DNA of 41,715 bases. It comes from Streptomyces albidochromogenes. GTDB taxonomy: Bacteria > Actinomycetota > Actinomycetes > Streptomycetales > Streptomycetaceae. The stretch lies in NCBI RefSeq assembly GCF_005981925.1, contig NZ_VBVX01000016.1:1-41715 (forward strand). The letters are read 5' to 3'. Made by a program: the position numbers and the translations under genes. Of this stretch, positions 8,510 to 16,599 are shown one piece after another (positions within the stretch are counted from its first letter, which is position 1; each line of letters opens with the position of its first letter). A model generated the notes under the pieces. That model saw only the letters and a program-made list of their open reading frames with translations. It was not told the DNA's origin and did not search any database.

Positions 8510-9718
8510 ATGACCCAGGAGCCCGGTCGCTGGCTCGGAGCGGCTGAAAGTGCACTTCGGGCGGCGCCACCCACCAGCCTGCCGGCCGCAGCCGGCGCGC
8601 TGCTCGCCGACTATGTGGACGCCCGCGCCGTGACGCTGCTCCTCGCCGACTACGGCCTGAGCGTGCTTCAGCCCGTGACGCGTCTTCCGCGAACAGGCGA
8701 GACGGTACCTGCCCGGGGTGACCACCCGGCCGGCCGCGCGTTCTCGGCGCAGGCCCCGGTCGTCGCGGTGACCGGTGAGCCCGGGATGGTCACCACACAC
8801 TTGCCCATCACCGTGCGGGGAGACCGCCTCGGGGTGCTGTCCGTACACCTGCCAGAGGCGATGGCGGGGGCGCCCCGCGTTCTGGAGCTCGCGGCCTTCG
8901 CCACGGCGTTCGGCCACGAACTGCTGGCGGCCGAACGCGACACCGATCTGTACCTCCAGGCCCGCCGGCGCAAGCGCCTCACCCTGGCCGCCGAGATGCA
9001 GTGGCAGCTCCTGCCCGGCCGCGGCTTCGCCCGCGAGGAATACACCCTCGGCGCCCACCTGGAGCCGGCCTACGCCATCGGCGGAGACAACTTCGACTGG
9101 AGCACCACCGACGACCACCTCACCATCACCGTCTGCGACGGCAGGGGACAGGGCATCCAAGCCGCCCTGCTCACCAACCTCACCGTCAGCGCCCTGCGCA
9201 ACGCCCGGCGCGCCGGTATCTCCCTGCCCGACCAGGCATGCCTCGCCGACCAGGCGGTCTACGGCGAGTACGGCGGGGCCAAGTACTCATCGACGCTGCT
9301 GCTGCGCTTCGACCTGGCCACAGGGCAGGTGAGCGCGGTCGACGCGGGTTCCCCCCAGCTCTTCCGCCTGCGCAACCACATCGTCGAGCGGGTCGAACTC
9401 GAGGCTCAGCTGCCGCTCGGCATGTTCGAGGAAACGGAGTACCGGGAACAGACGCTGCACATCGAGCCCGGAGACCGTCTGATCATCGCGAGCAGCGGCG
9501 TGCACAGCGCCCTCTCAGCGGAAGGCAAGCTCTTCGGCGAGATCGCCCTGCGCGAGACCATCGCCGCCACGCACGCCACACCGCCCCACGAAGCCGCGCG
9601 CGCCGTCGTCGACGGGCTGATCCAGTACCACGGCAGTCACGACCTGGCCCACGACGCCGCCGTAGTCTGCCTGGACTGGCGCGGCCGCCCACCGTCCGAA
9701 CCGCGACCGCTGATGTGA
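8510..9718 (+). CDS. GAF-like/SpoIIE-type PP2C phosphatase
   Basis: This 402-residue protein has a GAF-like N-terminal domain (about 20-140; HLPITVRGDRLGVLSVHLP is typical) joined to a SpoIIE-type PP2C domain (about 155-395). Phosphatase motifs include MQWQLLPG, AYAIGGDNFDWS, VCDGRGQGIQAALLTNL, STLLLRFDLATGQVSAVDAG and a C-terminal HDAAVVCLDW. GAF-SpoIIE proteins act on STAS partners in partner-switching systems, and the GAF part may sense a small ligand. ATG 8510 is chosen because GAAGGA lies 9 bases upstream; a longer frame to 8408 lacks such a site. It is the last plus-strand gene of the block and converges on the MarR-type gene. Confidence 0.85.
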   Translation: MTQEPGRWLGAAESALRAAPPTSLPAAAGALLADYVDARAVTLLLADYGLSVLQPVTRLPRTGETVPARGDHPAGRAFSAQAPVVAVTGEPGMVTTHLPITVRGDRLGVLSVHLPEAMAGAPRVLELAAFATAFGHELLAAERDTDLYLQARRRKRLTLAAEMQWQLLPGRGFAREEYTLGAHLEPAYAIGGDNFDWSTTDDHLTITVCDGRGQGIQAALLTNLTVSALRNARRAGISLPDQACLADQAVYGEYGGAKYSSTLLLRFDLATGQVSAVDAGSPQLFRLRNHIVERVELEAQLPLGMFEETEYREQTLHIEPGDRLIIASSGVHSALSAEGKLFGEIALRETIAATHATPPHEAARAVVDGLIQYHGSHDLAHDAAVVCLDWRGRPPSEPRPLM

Positions 9719-9766
9719 GTACGTCGCCACACGGCAGCCGAACCCGGGACCAGTCGCCCTGCACCT

Positions 9767-10225
9767 TCATCCAGAACGGTCGTCACTGGCTGTCGAGAAG
9801 GCATGCAAGCCGGTCACCAGCGCTGTCCGCTCAGCCGGCGTCATACGACTCAGCGCCTCACGGAACAGTTTCCGACGACCGGCGGACAACGCCTCGACCA
9901 GTTCCTGGCCCTGCACGGTGAGCACCAGCTCGATCTCGCGTCGATTGGTCGCAGGGCGTTCGCGGCGCAGCAGACCAGCTGCCTCAAGGCGATCGCACAG
10001 TCTGCTCACAGCGGGCGACCTCGTGCCGGCCTCCTCGGCCAACCGGGTCAGATTGATGCCCGGGCAGCGCCGCACGATCAGCAGCGCATCGAGCTGAAGT
10101 GACGACAGCCGAGGAAACACGTTGCGGGAAGCATGCTGCCAGGCCGACACGACCGCCCCCGCTGCTTCAGCCACCTCGGTCGCCACAACGTCCAAGGGCT
10201 CGTCCGACGGCGCCGCGCCTTTCAT
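9767..10225 (-). CDS. MarR-family transcriptional regulator
   Basis: The roughly 152-residue product has the MarR winged helix: LSSLQLDALLIVRRCPGINLTRLAEEAG, the recognition-helix region SPAVSRLCDRLEAAGLLRRE, and the wing with NRREIELVLT. It ends in the usual dimerisation helices (ALSRMTPAERTALVTGLHAF). MarR proteins bind palindromic operators and respond to small phenolic or oxidant ligands; the ligand here is unknown. ATG 10225 has GAGGGTG upstream, and the longer frame to 10297 is less likely. It lies between the phosphatase operon and the STAS gene, both of whose promoters carry a related palindrome, so it may control them. Confidence 0.87.
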   Translation of the reverse strand: MKGAAPSDEPLDVVATEVAEAAGAVVSAWQHASRNVFPRLSSLQLDALLIVRRCPGINLTRLAEEAGTRSPAVSRLCDRLEAAGLLRRERPATNRREIELVLTVQGQELVEALSAGRRKLFREALSRMTPAERTALVTGLHAFSTASDDRSG

Positions 10226-10628
10226 ACAGCCGTCACCCTCATGGACACTCCTACGCCCTGCTTCACAGGCTGACTCTCTCGCGGCACCACCAAGCACCGA
10301 TTACGGCTCACCTGCCCACTGAACGGAAACTATCCCCACCAGGGCGAAAGTTTCCCTCTTCTCCCGGCTGAGCCGGTCGAAGCAGTCGCTTCAGGACACC
10401 CGGATATGCGACTGCGCGCTCGGGGTCTGTTCAACACCCTGCGCCGCCGTCCAGGTAGGCCGGGGCCGATCCGCACGCGGGGGAGAGCTGAAGACGTCCG
10501 CTGCACGGCGGTAAGCCATCCCCGGAGACGCTCGCCCTGCCACTTCGGCGAACCTCCGGTTCCACCCGCCACCAGTCGTGTCGGGGTGCCGGGCAGACGA
10601 GAGTTCGCGACCGCTGCCTCGCCGCCGA
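10226..10628. promoter_or_regulatory. upstream region of the MarR-type gene with an inverted repeat
   Basis: No gene is supported in these 400 bases. An inverted repeat GGAAACT (10325-10331) / AGTTTCC (10349-10355), 17 bases apart, lies about 100 bases upstream of the MarR-type start. It could be its own operator or a promoter-proximal hairpin. Confidence 0.35.
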
Positions 10629-10988
10629 CTACACCGGAGAGGGAGCCTGCCTCTGATCGGGCAGGGCCACGCCAACGGTCCCTGTCGCAGTCAGCAGCTC
10701 GTAGGTCTCGGTCAGACGCAGCAGACCCGCAGGCTGATCCTGCAGCCCTGCCACCACCAGGCGGCCGGCCTCCCCACTGACGCGCTGACGCAGACGCAGC
10801 AGGGCATTCAAACCGCTGGAGTCCATGAAGGACACCCCCGACAAGTCCAGGCGCAGCGTCGTGCCGCTGATCGGTGCAGCGAGGGCGGCTTCCTCGACCG
10901 CAGGCGCGGACACCAAGTCCATTTCCCCGGCCACCCCGATCACTGTCACGTCTGCCTGCTGCTCGACAGTCACGGTGAAAGCATTCAC
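10629..10988 (-). CDS. STAS anti-anti-sigma factor (RsbV/BldG-like)
   Basis: This is a single STAS domain of 119 residues. It reads VTVIGVAGEMDLVSAPAVEE, then LRLDLSGVSFMDSSGLNALL with the phosphorylatable serine in MDSSGL, then GRLVVAGLQDQPAGLLRLTE. Unphosphorylated proteins of this type bind an anti-sigma kinase and free its sigma factor; SpoIIE/RsbU-type phosphatases reactivate them. This makes it a natural substrate for the phosphatases encoded at 5971-9718, which is an inference. GTG 10988 is chosen because GAGGGG lies 5 bases upstream. The frame upstream (to 11252) is Arg/Pro-rich and not protein-like. Confidence 0.88.
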   Translation of the reverse strand: MNAFTVTVEQQADVTVIGVAGEMDLVSAPAVEEAALAAPISGTTLRLDLSGVSFMDSSGLNALLRLRQRVSGEAGRLVVAGLQDQPAGLLRLTETYELLTATGTVGVALPDQRQAPSPV

Positions 10989-11654
10989 AATTCGCCCCTC
11001 ACTTCGGGGGTCGAGCCCATCACGGCGGCCCGCTGAGCGGGGCCGATCAGCACACGGCATGGGCCGTGCACAGCCAAGAGGAGACGCTCTCACCGCGCCA
11101 GGCCCCCGAGGGCACCGCAGCGGCACGCGCCTCCTACCAGGCCGGGCTGGTCTCCCTCCAGCATCCCACAAAATAATTGTCGTACGACAACAGTTGCACG
11201 AAAATGATTCCAACTGTGGCATTCGGCAGACTTCACGTCGGCCGGTGCTCACTACTACCGCCTCTGCTGCCCTGTATGAGCAACCCGAGGAACGCGGGCG
11301 TACCTACCCTTCCGCCGAACGTGCGCACCGCGTGAACAGCCCGCTGCACCTGCTCGGGACCGAAGTGCGGTCGCTCCATGACATGCCACGCAGGCGAGGG
11401 CCCCAGCGGCGTCAGCGCGGCGGATGGGCGGCGGCCAAGTACAGCAACCGCATCGTCCGGCCGCTGCGCTTCACAGCCGGGGAACGGGGCTGGCCGGCTG
11501 AACGCAGGCCGCAATCGGCAGCGGTTCATGGGCAAAACCTCGCAGGCCGCACGGTGGCCCATCGGCCCGGCAGGCGGCCCATGCCACGAGCAGCGCCCCG
11601 GTGAGCACCCAAGGCCCGTACCAGATCGCCGTCAGCCACGTGGGGTGAAAGAAC
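10989..11654. other. gene-free stretch upstream of the STAS gene
   Basis: I see no credible gene here. The first 200 bases carry the candidate STAS promoter and palindrome (11177-11190). From about 11250 to 11650 all frames are Arg/Pro-rich and without recognisable domains, probably decayed DNA leading into the RHS fragment. Confidence 0.4.
11177..11190 (-). promoter_or_regulatory. perfect 14-bp palindrome in the predicted STAS-gene promoter
   Basis: TTGTCGTACGACAA is a perfect palindrome. Read on the minus strand, a possible -35 (TGCAAC) and -10 (TATTTT) lie 17 bases apart with the palindrome in the spacer, a classic operator position. The sequence matches the palindrome at 4156-4169 apart from paired changes that keep the symmetry. 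No binding partner is proven. Confidence 0.5.
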
Positions 11655-12152
11655 GCCTGAACATTGGCGGCTGTCAACTCGTTGAGAAGTGGTCGGACTA
11701 CTCCCAGTTGACCTCGCTGACGGTGGGCGGCAAGACGTACGCCGGCCAGTACGGGTCGACGGACCAGAGTGAGCGGATCAAGCTCGGCGACACCTTCTTC
11801 CACAACGGGCCCCTCGGCCTGTCCGCGAAGTCAACGGGCGGTGTGGACATGGGATTCAACCGGGAACCCGGGGGCACGTTGAACTCCATGCCGACCGGGG
11901 GGCAAGAGCCACTACTCCCTCACCGACGCACTCGGCTCCGTCATCGCGCTCGCCGACGACGCCGGCACCAAGGTCAACTCGTACTCGTCCAGCCCCCGCT
12001 GCGTCACCCGCGCGGTGACTTCGGAGACCGTCCCGCAGCCGCACCGGTTCGCCGGCGGCTACCCGGACCCCACCGGGCTGTACCTCTACGAGGCCCGGTA
12101 CTACGACCCCAACATCGGCCGCTTCACCTCACCCGACCCCTCCGGCCAGTGA
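11655..12152 (+). pseudogene. RHS/YD-repeat protein C-terminal fragment, frameshifted
   Basis: Frame +3 gives text typical of Streptomyces RHS proteins (EKWSDYSQLTSLTVGGKTYA, GDTFFHNGPLGLSAKSTGG, NREPGGTLNSM). After the six-G run at 11897-11902 the homology continues in the next frame (KSHYSLTDALGSVIALADDA, RFAGGYPDPTGLYLYEARYY, DPNIGRFTSPDPSGQ). One extra G explains the shift. It stops at 12150-12152 just after the RHS core motif, with no toxin domain. There is no start codon or N-terminal part, so this is a decayed piece of a polymorphic-toxin-type gene. A 58-base copy of part of it recurs at 15216-15273. Confidence 0.75.
12026..12083 (+). repeat. RHS core repeat, copy A
   Basis: This segment encodes the QPHRFAGGYPDPTGLY region of the RHS fragment. 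It aligns over its whole length with 15216-15273 with a handful of substitutions and one deleted base in copy B. Confidence 0.6.
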
Positions 12153-12289
12153 ACCCCCCTCACCTGAACCGGCGACCGACCCACAACGGGCTCCTATCGC
12201 CGAGGGCACTATGAGGGGGGCTAAGGGCGCTCGGGAATACAGCAACTGACGCCTGGTCGTAAGACCGGGGACCAAGAAGGGATCAGCAA

Positions 12290-12442
12290 TTGGAACTGCG
12301 GAGCGCGTACCTGCTGGCCAACGAAGGGCGCGTCATGCCCGAGGGCACAGCAGGACTCGTAACTTTGTCGGTAGCCATCGCTGCCCTCATAGCGGCGATT
12401 GTGTACGGAAGGGTCACCCGAAAGCGCGGCCGCAGAGACTGA
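12290..12442 (+). CDS. tiny single-pass membrane protein, paralogue of those at 15625 and 25561
   Basis: TTG 12290 is preceded by AAGGGA with 7-base spacing and opens a 50-codon frame. It begins MEL, contains PEGTAGLV, has one transmembrane helix (LVTLSVAIAALIAAIVYG) and ends with a basic tail (RVTRKRGRRD). ATG 12335, with GAAGGG upstream, is an alternative start giving 35 residues. The pattern EL...P(E/D)G..G.V, helix, then Arg/Lys tail is shared with the peptides at 15625 and 25561, which argues that all three are real. The function is unknown. Confidence 0.6.
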   Translation: MELRSAYLLANEGRVMPEGTAGLVTLSVAIAALIAAIVYGRVTRKRGRRD

Positions 12443-12527
12443 CGTCCTCTCTGACGATGCCGTGCATGCGCAACGTCGATGACCACAGCATGGAAGTGAT
12501 GATTCTCGCCACAAGGAAGGATGCTGC

Positions 12528-12749
12528 GTGGACAGGCAGACCGTGATTGGGATTGCGGCCCTCGTTATCGGAGTAGCTCTGGTGCTGTCGCGGTCATACT
12601 TTGCCCGGGGTGCGACCCAGCAGCAGAACGTCTTCGGTAGGGCCAACTCAAGTAACCCTTCCTTCGCGCGAACGATGCCGGTAATCATTGGTGGCGGTAT
12701 CGCCTTGTGCGGCGTGCTCGTCCTCGCCGGTGTCCTCGGAGTGCAGTAG
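12528..12749 (+). CDS. small membrane protein with two predicted helices
   Basis: GTG 12528 has AAGGAAGG upstream and encodes 73 residues. Two hydrophobic helices are visible: about 5-22 (VIGIAALVIGVALVLSRS) and about 51-72 (VIIGGGIALCGVLVLAGVLG). A Gln/Asn-rich polar loop containing QQQNVFGRANSSNPSF links them. I do not recognise a named family. It follows the tiny membrane protein at 12290 on the same strand with 85 bases between, so they may be co-transcribed. Confidence 0.65.
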   Translation: MDRQTVIGIAALVIGVALVLSRSYFARGATQQQNVFGRANSSNPSFARTMPVIIGGGIALCGVLVLAGVLGVQ

Positions 12750-13042
12750 TCGCCGGCCGAACGGCCGCGTATGCGGGTTTGAGGGCGCGGGCTACCAGCG
12801 CCCCCGACCTCTACGCCCCAAACGCCCGCGATCTGCTGGTGAGGGCCCAACTCCTGCTCGGCGCAATCCGATTGTGGTGGGCCAGTACGTACAACCTCAG
12901 CGCCCACCTGACGGCAGAGCTGAAGCGGTACGGGGCCGAGCACGACCTGGAGGATCGCGGTGATGCGCGGGGGAAGCCCAGCCGGCGGGCGATGGCCGTT
13001 CGGCAGCCCCCTCCACAACGGCGTTGCTGACAAGAACAGAGG
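12750..13042. other. no intact gene; possible coding remnant
   Basis: One plus frame across about 12815-12985 reads like protein (ARDLLVRAQLLLGAIRLWW, AHLTAELKRYGAEHDLED) but has no start signal or recognisable family. It is probably a fragment of a lost gene. Confidence 0.3.
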
Positions 13043-13090
13043 AGCCGACGACTGTGGCCCCGCGGGATGGCGGGGCCACAGTCGTCGGCT
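13043..13090 (-). terminator. perfect 21-bp hairpin downstream of the DUF4190-type gene
   Basis: Arms 13043-13063 and 13070-13090 pair perfectly around a 6-base loop. It lies 60 bases beyond the minus-strand stop at 13151. It can work in either direction. Confidence 0.75.
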
Positions 13091-13150
13091 GGGGTCCACA
13101 GCTCGGCCTTGTCACGTTCAGGCGGCAGTGCTTCCCTCTACACTGGTGGA

Positions 13151-13561
13151 TCAGTTGTTCACGTCCTCGTTGAAGTCCTTCTCGCATGCCTCGCGTTCAC
13201 TCTGCGTATTGGCATGCTTGACGCAGTCGTCGAAGTTCTTGAACTCCTCGGAGTTGAGGATCGACGCGCCGATCGCGATGATCACGACGGACGCGATCAG
13301 TCCCAGCGCGCCGAGCACCGCGCCGATGATGGACATCCTGCCGTGCGCTGCGCGGCCGCCGCGTGCCTTGCGTGCGCCGATGATTCCGAAGATCACAGCG
13401 AGCAGGCCCAGCACGATGCCGCCGAAGACCGTCCAGAAGAGCAGGATCGCCGCGACGCCGAGCACGAGCGCTGCGATCGCCAGTCCATTGCCCCGCTTCA
13501 CACCCGGGTCAGGGGTCTGCGCGTGGTCGCCGGGCGTCTGGGGGTGGTTGGAGAAGGACAC
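13151..13561 (-). CDS. DUF4190-type membrane protein
   Basis: The product of about 136 residues starts with a Pro/Thr-rich polar region. It then has a DUF4190-like double helix (NGLAIAALVLGVAAILLFW, FGGIVLGLLAVIFGIIGARKA), a third helix (MSIIGAVLGALGLIASVVII) and a charged C-terminal part with two cysteines (FDDCVKHAN and REACEKDF). Streptomyces encode many such proteins of unknown role. GTG 13561 is the likely start; ATG 13639 and ATG 13660 are in frame but give an unlikely N-terminus. It is followed by a strong hairpin terminator, so it is probably monocistronic. Confidence 0.75.
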   Translation of the reverse strand: MSFSNHPQTPGDHAQTPDPGVKRGNGLAIAALVLGVAAILLFWTVFGGIVLGLLAVIFGIIGARKARGGRAAHGRMSIIGAVLGALGLIASVVIIAIGASILNSEEFKNFDDCVKHANTQSEREACEKDFNEDVNN

Positions 13562-13688
13562 GCCATCACACTCATCTCTGCTTCCATGCCAACCAGTCGT
13601 TGTACGTGCTCCCTTGTGCCCTGGCGTCGGTGACGAATGCATACCGTTGTCATGCTGCAATAGAGACCCTGCCGCCCGGCAGTTCTGG

Positions 13689-14117
13689 CTAGTCCTCCGA
13701 GTGACCGGCAGTCCGGCCGATCAGCGCGATGATCGTCTTACCGGGGATTGGGCCGGGGCTGACCGTCACCTCGTCGCTCAGGCGGCGCACCATGTGCCAG
13801 CCGAAACCTCCGCTGCCGCCGTTCAAGTCGGGGGTAACCTCGCGTGGGTGTGCGGGGTTGGTGTCGCTGACCGCGACGATCACTGCCGCTTCGTCGGCGC
13901 ACAGTTCAAGGGTGTAGCGGCCGCCGCCGTGGCGCACGGCGTTGGTGACGAGCTCGGACACCACCAGGACGAGGGTGTCCATCACTTCCGCAGCTGGCAC
14001 CGGGCTGAGGCTGTCGGCGTACGCCCGGGCAATCTCGCGGGCGCGACAGATATCGGCAGTGCTGTCGCCCATAGCGCGAAGGGTGGCAACGGTGTTGGTG
14101 ACCTTTGTGTCGTTCAT
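13689..14117 (-). CDS. RsbW-like anti-sigma kinase/ATP-binding protein (HATPase_c_2)
   Basis: This 142-residue GHKL-fold protein is of the kind common in Streptomyces. N-box: VSELVTNAVRHGGG. G1 region: VSDTNPAHPRE. G2 region: GGFGWHMVRRLSDE, with GKTIIALI at the end. Such proteins either hold sigma factors or phosphorylate STAS partners. No sigma factor is next to it, so the partner is unknown; the STAS protein at 10629 is a nearby possibility. ATG 14117 is preferred (MNDTKVTNTV), with a GGTGGGG stretch upstream. It points away from the VanZ-like gene. Confidence 0.85.
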   Translation of the reverse strand: MNDTKVTNTVATLRAMGDSTADICRAREIARAYADSLSPVPAAEVMDTLVLVVSELVTNAVRHGGGRYTLELCADEAAVIVAVSDTNPAHPREVTPDLNGGSGGFGWHMVRRLSDEVTVSPGPIPGKTIIALIGRTAGHSED

Positions 14118-14132
14118 GCACGTACACCCCAC

Positions 14133-14613
14133 CTAGATCGGTTGTACCGCTTTGCGGAACAGGTCACGTGCCCGCTCAAACAGGTTTCACACGGGGACGG
14201 GAGAACGCGAAGATAGAAGTTGTGTCGCTGGCTGTCGGCCAGTTTCGAAGAGGGCCTAGGAGTTTCCAGCATTTCGCCGGATTGATCGCCAGGGAGAAGA
14301 AGGTCGACGCCATCGTGATCACCGGAGCGAGGAGCAATTCTGTACGAATGCCGAAGGCTCCGGAGGGCGGGTGGCATGTCACGCATCCGCACTCGACGCT
14401 TTCCCGCCGATTCCGCCGGCGGATATCCGGCAACAAGAACTCGGCACAGAGCCGGTCGACGGTGTTCTCCAGGTCAAGAGCCTGGTACCGCCCGGCACCA
14501 AGGGGCCCACACGTGCCGCGATATGGAAGAGGACTGCCCTGTATGGCAGCTCGAGCGGATGCTGCGTGAACGGCCTTGAGCCGTGTACGGCCTCTTGACG
14601 GGGGTAACTGCCG
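14133..14613. other. intergenic stretch with a possible coding remnant
   Basis: This region lies between divergent genes. The frame 14371-14598 (+) includes PPADIRQQELGTEPVDGVLQ and KSLVPPGTKGPT, which read like protein. There is no ribosome binding site or recognised family, so it is more likely a gene fragment. The promoters of the flanking genes should lie here but none stands out. Confidence 0.3.
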
Positions 14614-15207
14614 GTGCAGCAGACCAAGCCTGACTGGGGGTTCGTTGTGGCACGGACAGTCCTTCAAGACGCGGCCCGTACGGAACCGGAGAGACGGAGC
14701 ACTCCGGGCAGGCCCCCGCTGTCCAGGTGGGGGCGAGCGGCGGCCATGCTCCTGGCTTTCGCGGGGACCGTGGTCTTCGCCGTGCTCTTGGCCCGGCTGA
14801 CTCTGGAGCCTTCGGTTGCCTCTGAGCCGTTGACACACAGCAACTTGCGGCCCGGGGATTCCATCCGCGACTATCTCGCCCAGCCCGCTTTCCGTGACAC
14901 CGTCAAGCAGCTCGGCGGCAATATCGTTCTCGGCATGCCCTTCGGCATGTTGCTGCCGGTTCTCGCGCCCCGCGCCCGGGGGCTCATTCGCGTCGTAGCG
15001 GTCACGGCACTGGTGATGATGCTGGTCGAGTTGGTGCAAGGAGCCCTTATCACCGGACGAGCCTTCGACATCGACGATGTGCTGCTCAACACGACGGGCG
15101 CCCTCCTGGGCTACCTACTGATCGGACGCCGACTGGGCCGCGCAGTGCACCCCCGGCGCCGGCATTGGTGGCATCGCTTCACGAAGCGCTCCAGCCCCGC
15201 CAACTAG
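14614..15207 (+). CDS. VanZ-like membrane protein
   Basis: The protein has up to four hydrophobic helices (about 45-65, 98-120, 122-145 and 152-172) and the VanZ signature FDIDDVLLNTTGALLGYLL near the C-terminus, followed by a strongly basic tail. VanZ proteins give low-level teicoplanin resistance in enterococci, but most actinobacterial homologues are uncharacterised. GTG 14614 follows GGGGG at 9 bases. GTG 14647 with GGGGG at 6-7 bases is an equally good start and would drop 11 residues. It stops 9 bases before an RHS-derived repeat. Confidence 0.8.
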   Translation: MQQTKPDWGFVVARTVLQDAARTEPERRSTPGRPPLSRWGRAAAMLLAFAGTVVFAVLLARLTLEPSVASEPLTHSNLRPGDSIRDYLAQPAFRDTVKQLGGNIVLGMPFGMLLPVLAPRARGLIRVVAVTALVMMLVELVQGALITGRAFDIDDVLLNTTGALLGYLLIGRRLGRAVHPRRRHWWHRFTKRSSPAN

Positions 15208-15215
15208 CGGCAGGC

Positions 15216-15273
15216 GACCCTCCCGCAGTCGCACCAGTTCGCCGGCGGCTACCAGAGCCCACCGGCCTGTCCG
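15216..15273 (+). repeat. RHS core repeat, copy B (fragment)
   Basis: This matches 12026-12083 across about 58 bases, including the segment for HQFAGGYQSP, with one base lost. Nothing else of an RHS gene is left here. Confidence 0.6.
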
Positions 15274-15368
15274 ACGATGAAACCTCGGCCCTGCAACATG
15301 GGTTACTTGCGAGGTTCCACCAGCCAACCTGCGCGAATTAGCCCTTAACTCCATCGGAGGGATCTTCC

Positions 15369-15497
15369 ATGTACGCGACCGCAGACTGGACCAGCCTGTC
15401 CTACAAAGGTCTGGGCGGAACTCCCCTGTGGGTGCTCGTGATCATCGTGCTCGTTTGCACAGCGCTCGCGTTCCTGGCGAAGACCAGGAGGAAGTAG
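15369..15497 (+). CDS. tiny single-pass membrane protein (42 aa)
   Basis: ATG 15369 is preceded by GGAGGG at a 7-base spacing. The peptide has a polar N-terminus (MYATADWTSLSYKGLGGTP), one hydrophobic helix (LWVLVIIVLVCTALAFLA) and a basic end (KTRRK). It has the same architecture as the tiny proteins at 12290, 15625 and 25561 but a different N-terminal motif. The strong ribosome binding site supports it; the function is unknown. Confidence 0.6.
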   Translation: MYATADWTSLSYKGLGGTPLWVLVIIVLVCTALAFLAKTRRK

Positions 15498-15624
15498 TAG
15501 GGGTGGCTGGGTGCGGCAAACAGCCTCGGCTAACGGCGCTGCGGAGATGCAGTGCACGCCTTCACTGCTGTAGTCACAGCGCCCGTCGCCACACCTCAGG
15601 TCGCTACGTAAAGGAGGAGTTGCT

Positions 15625-15744
15625 TTGAGCGAGCTCGCGGCGATCTGGTTCCCGGAGGGAGCCGCCGGACTGGTCCTGCTGGTAGTCGCGATTGCGGCGG
15701 TACTGATGGGGACTTTCATGGGGCGTTCGAAGCGGCGCGGGTGA
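15625..15744 (+). CDS. tiny single-pass membrane protein with WFPEG motif (39 aa)
   Basis: TTG 15625 lies 5 bases after a near-perfect ribosome binding site, AAGGAGGAG. The 39 residues begin MSELAAIWFPEGAAG, continue with a helix (LVLLVVAIAAVLMGTFMG) and end RSKRRG. It is a clear paralogue of the 25561 peptide (MELAAMWPDGAIGKV) and of the 12290 peptide. It follows the 42-aa peptide at 15369 by 127 bases on the same strand. Confidence 0.68.
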   Translation: MSELAAIWFPEGAAGLVLLVVAIAAVLMGTFMGRSKRRG

Positions 15745-16599
15745 CGACGAGCCTATGCGGCAGGGCTACGGTGCCGGTTGTCGCCAACTGAGTGGTGAGC
15801 GAACGGGAATCGCGCATGGCTCCTCCCATGCGCAACCGAAGCCCTCCCCGTCGCGGTCGAGGCGGCGGGGGTCGCCAGCGCCGACACAGACCGGGCCCGG
15901 GAGGTCCGAGCAGTCGAGGTCGGGGCCGGCGGCCCTGGTGGGTAAGCACCGTCGGGTTCCGGCTCGAAGGCAGTCGACTCTGGGGGCTCGGCCGGCGGCG
16001 GGGAGCAGGTGCTGGATGCGATCGGTTGCGTCGGAGCCGTAGCAGTGCCCCGTCTCGGGGCGCATCGATCGCCAGGAGGCGTACCGTCGCAGAGGCGCCC
16101 TTGAGGAGATCCTGCGATCACCTGGTGTCCTTCCCGCCCGGTGGGAGCACGTATCTCACGCGCTGAAGGCGGCCGGACGGTCAGCAGGTGCTCGGTGCGG
16201 CCCCCGTCGGCGAAGCGGCCCGCGAGCCAGGGCAGGCCCTCGGTGCCGGCGCCCGCAGTCGCTGCGGTGTGCCCGGGGATGTGTTTGCTGGCGGACCTCA
16301 CCGAGGCGCCCCGGCGGCACCGGTCGTCGGCCACTTCCTGCCGCGTGTATCGATCACACGCCGGCTTCCCCCGTCGTGCCTGCGCCCTCACGAACCAACG
16401 GTGCGGGCTCGCCGCGTTCGTGCGGGGCTCGCCATTGACGGACGTTACGTGAGAATCGCACGGCTGGTCATCCAGCCATTCAGGAAAGAACGGCCTCGGG
16501 GACAGCACGCAGACAAGCACTGAATGCGCCCCGGCGGCTCCGTTCGGATCCCAGCCGCGTGACCTGACCGCTACCCCCTGCGGCACGCCTTACCAGGCA
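15745..16599. other. gene-poor stretch
   Basis: Apart from the excalibur-like fragment at 15831-16065, all frames are Arg/Pro-rich without recognisable domains. A long minus frame (15753-16586) is best read as a composition artefact. Confidence 0.4.
15831..16065 (-). pseudogene. possible excalibur-like calcium-binding domain remnant
   Basis: The minus frame contains LDCSDLPGPVCVGAGDP followed by RRLDRDGEGFGC. This resembles the excalibur motif (Cys, then LDRDGDGxxC) found at the C-terminus of secreted actinobacterial proteins. There is no signal peptide and no ribosome binding site before ATG 16065, and the frame runs on past the motif into Arg/Pro-rich text. It is therefore more likely a fragment than an intact gene. 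Confidence 0.3.

Noticed and set aside
12221..13099. Minus-strand frame of 292 codons
   Set aside because: It runs opposite the small membrane protein genes at 12290 and 12528 and across the hairpin at 13043-13090, with no recognisable domain.
15753..16586. Minus-strand frame of 277 codons
   Set aside because: It has low complexity and no ribosome binding site. Another frame in the same stretch carries the only domain-like signal.
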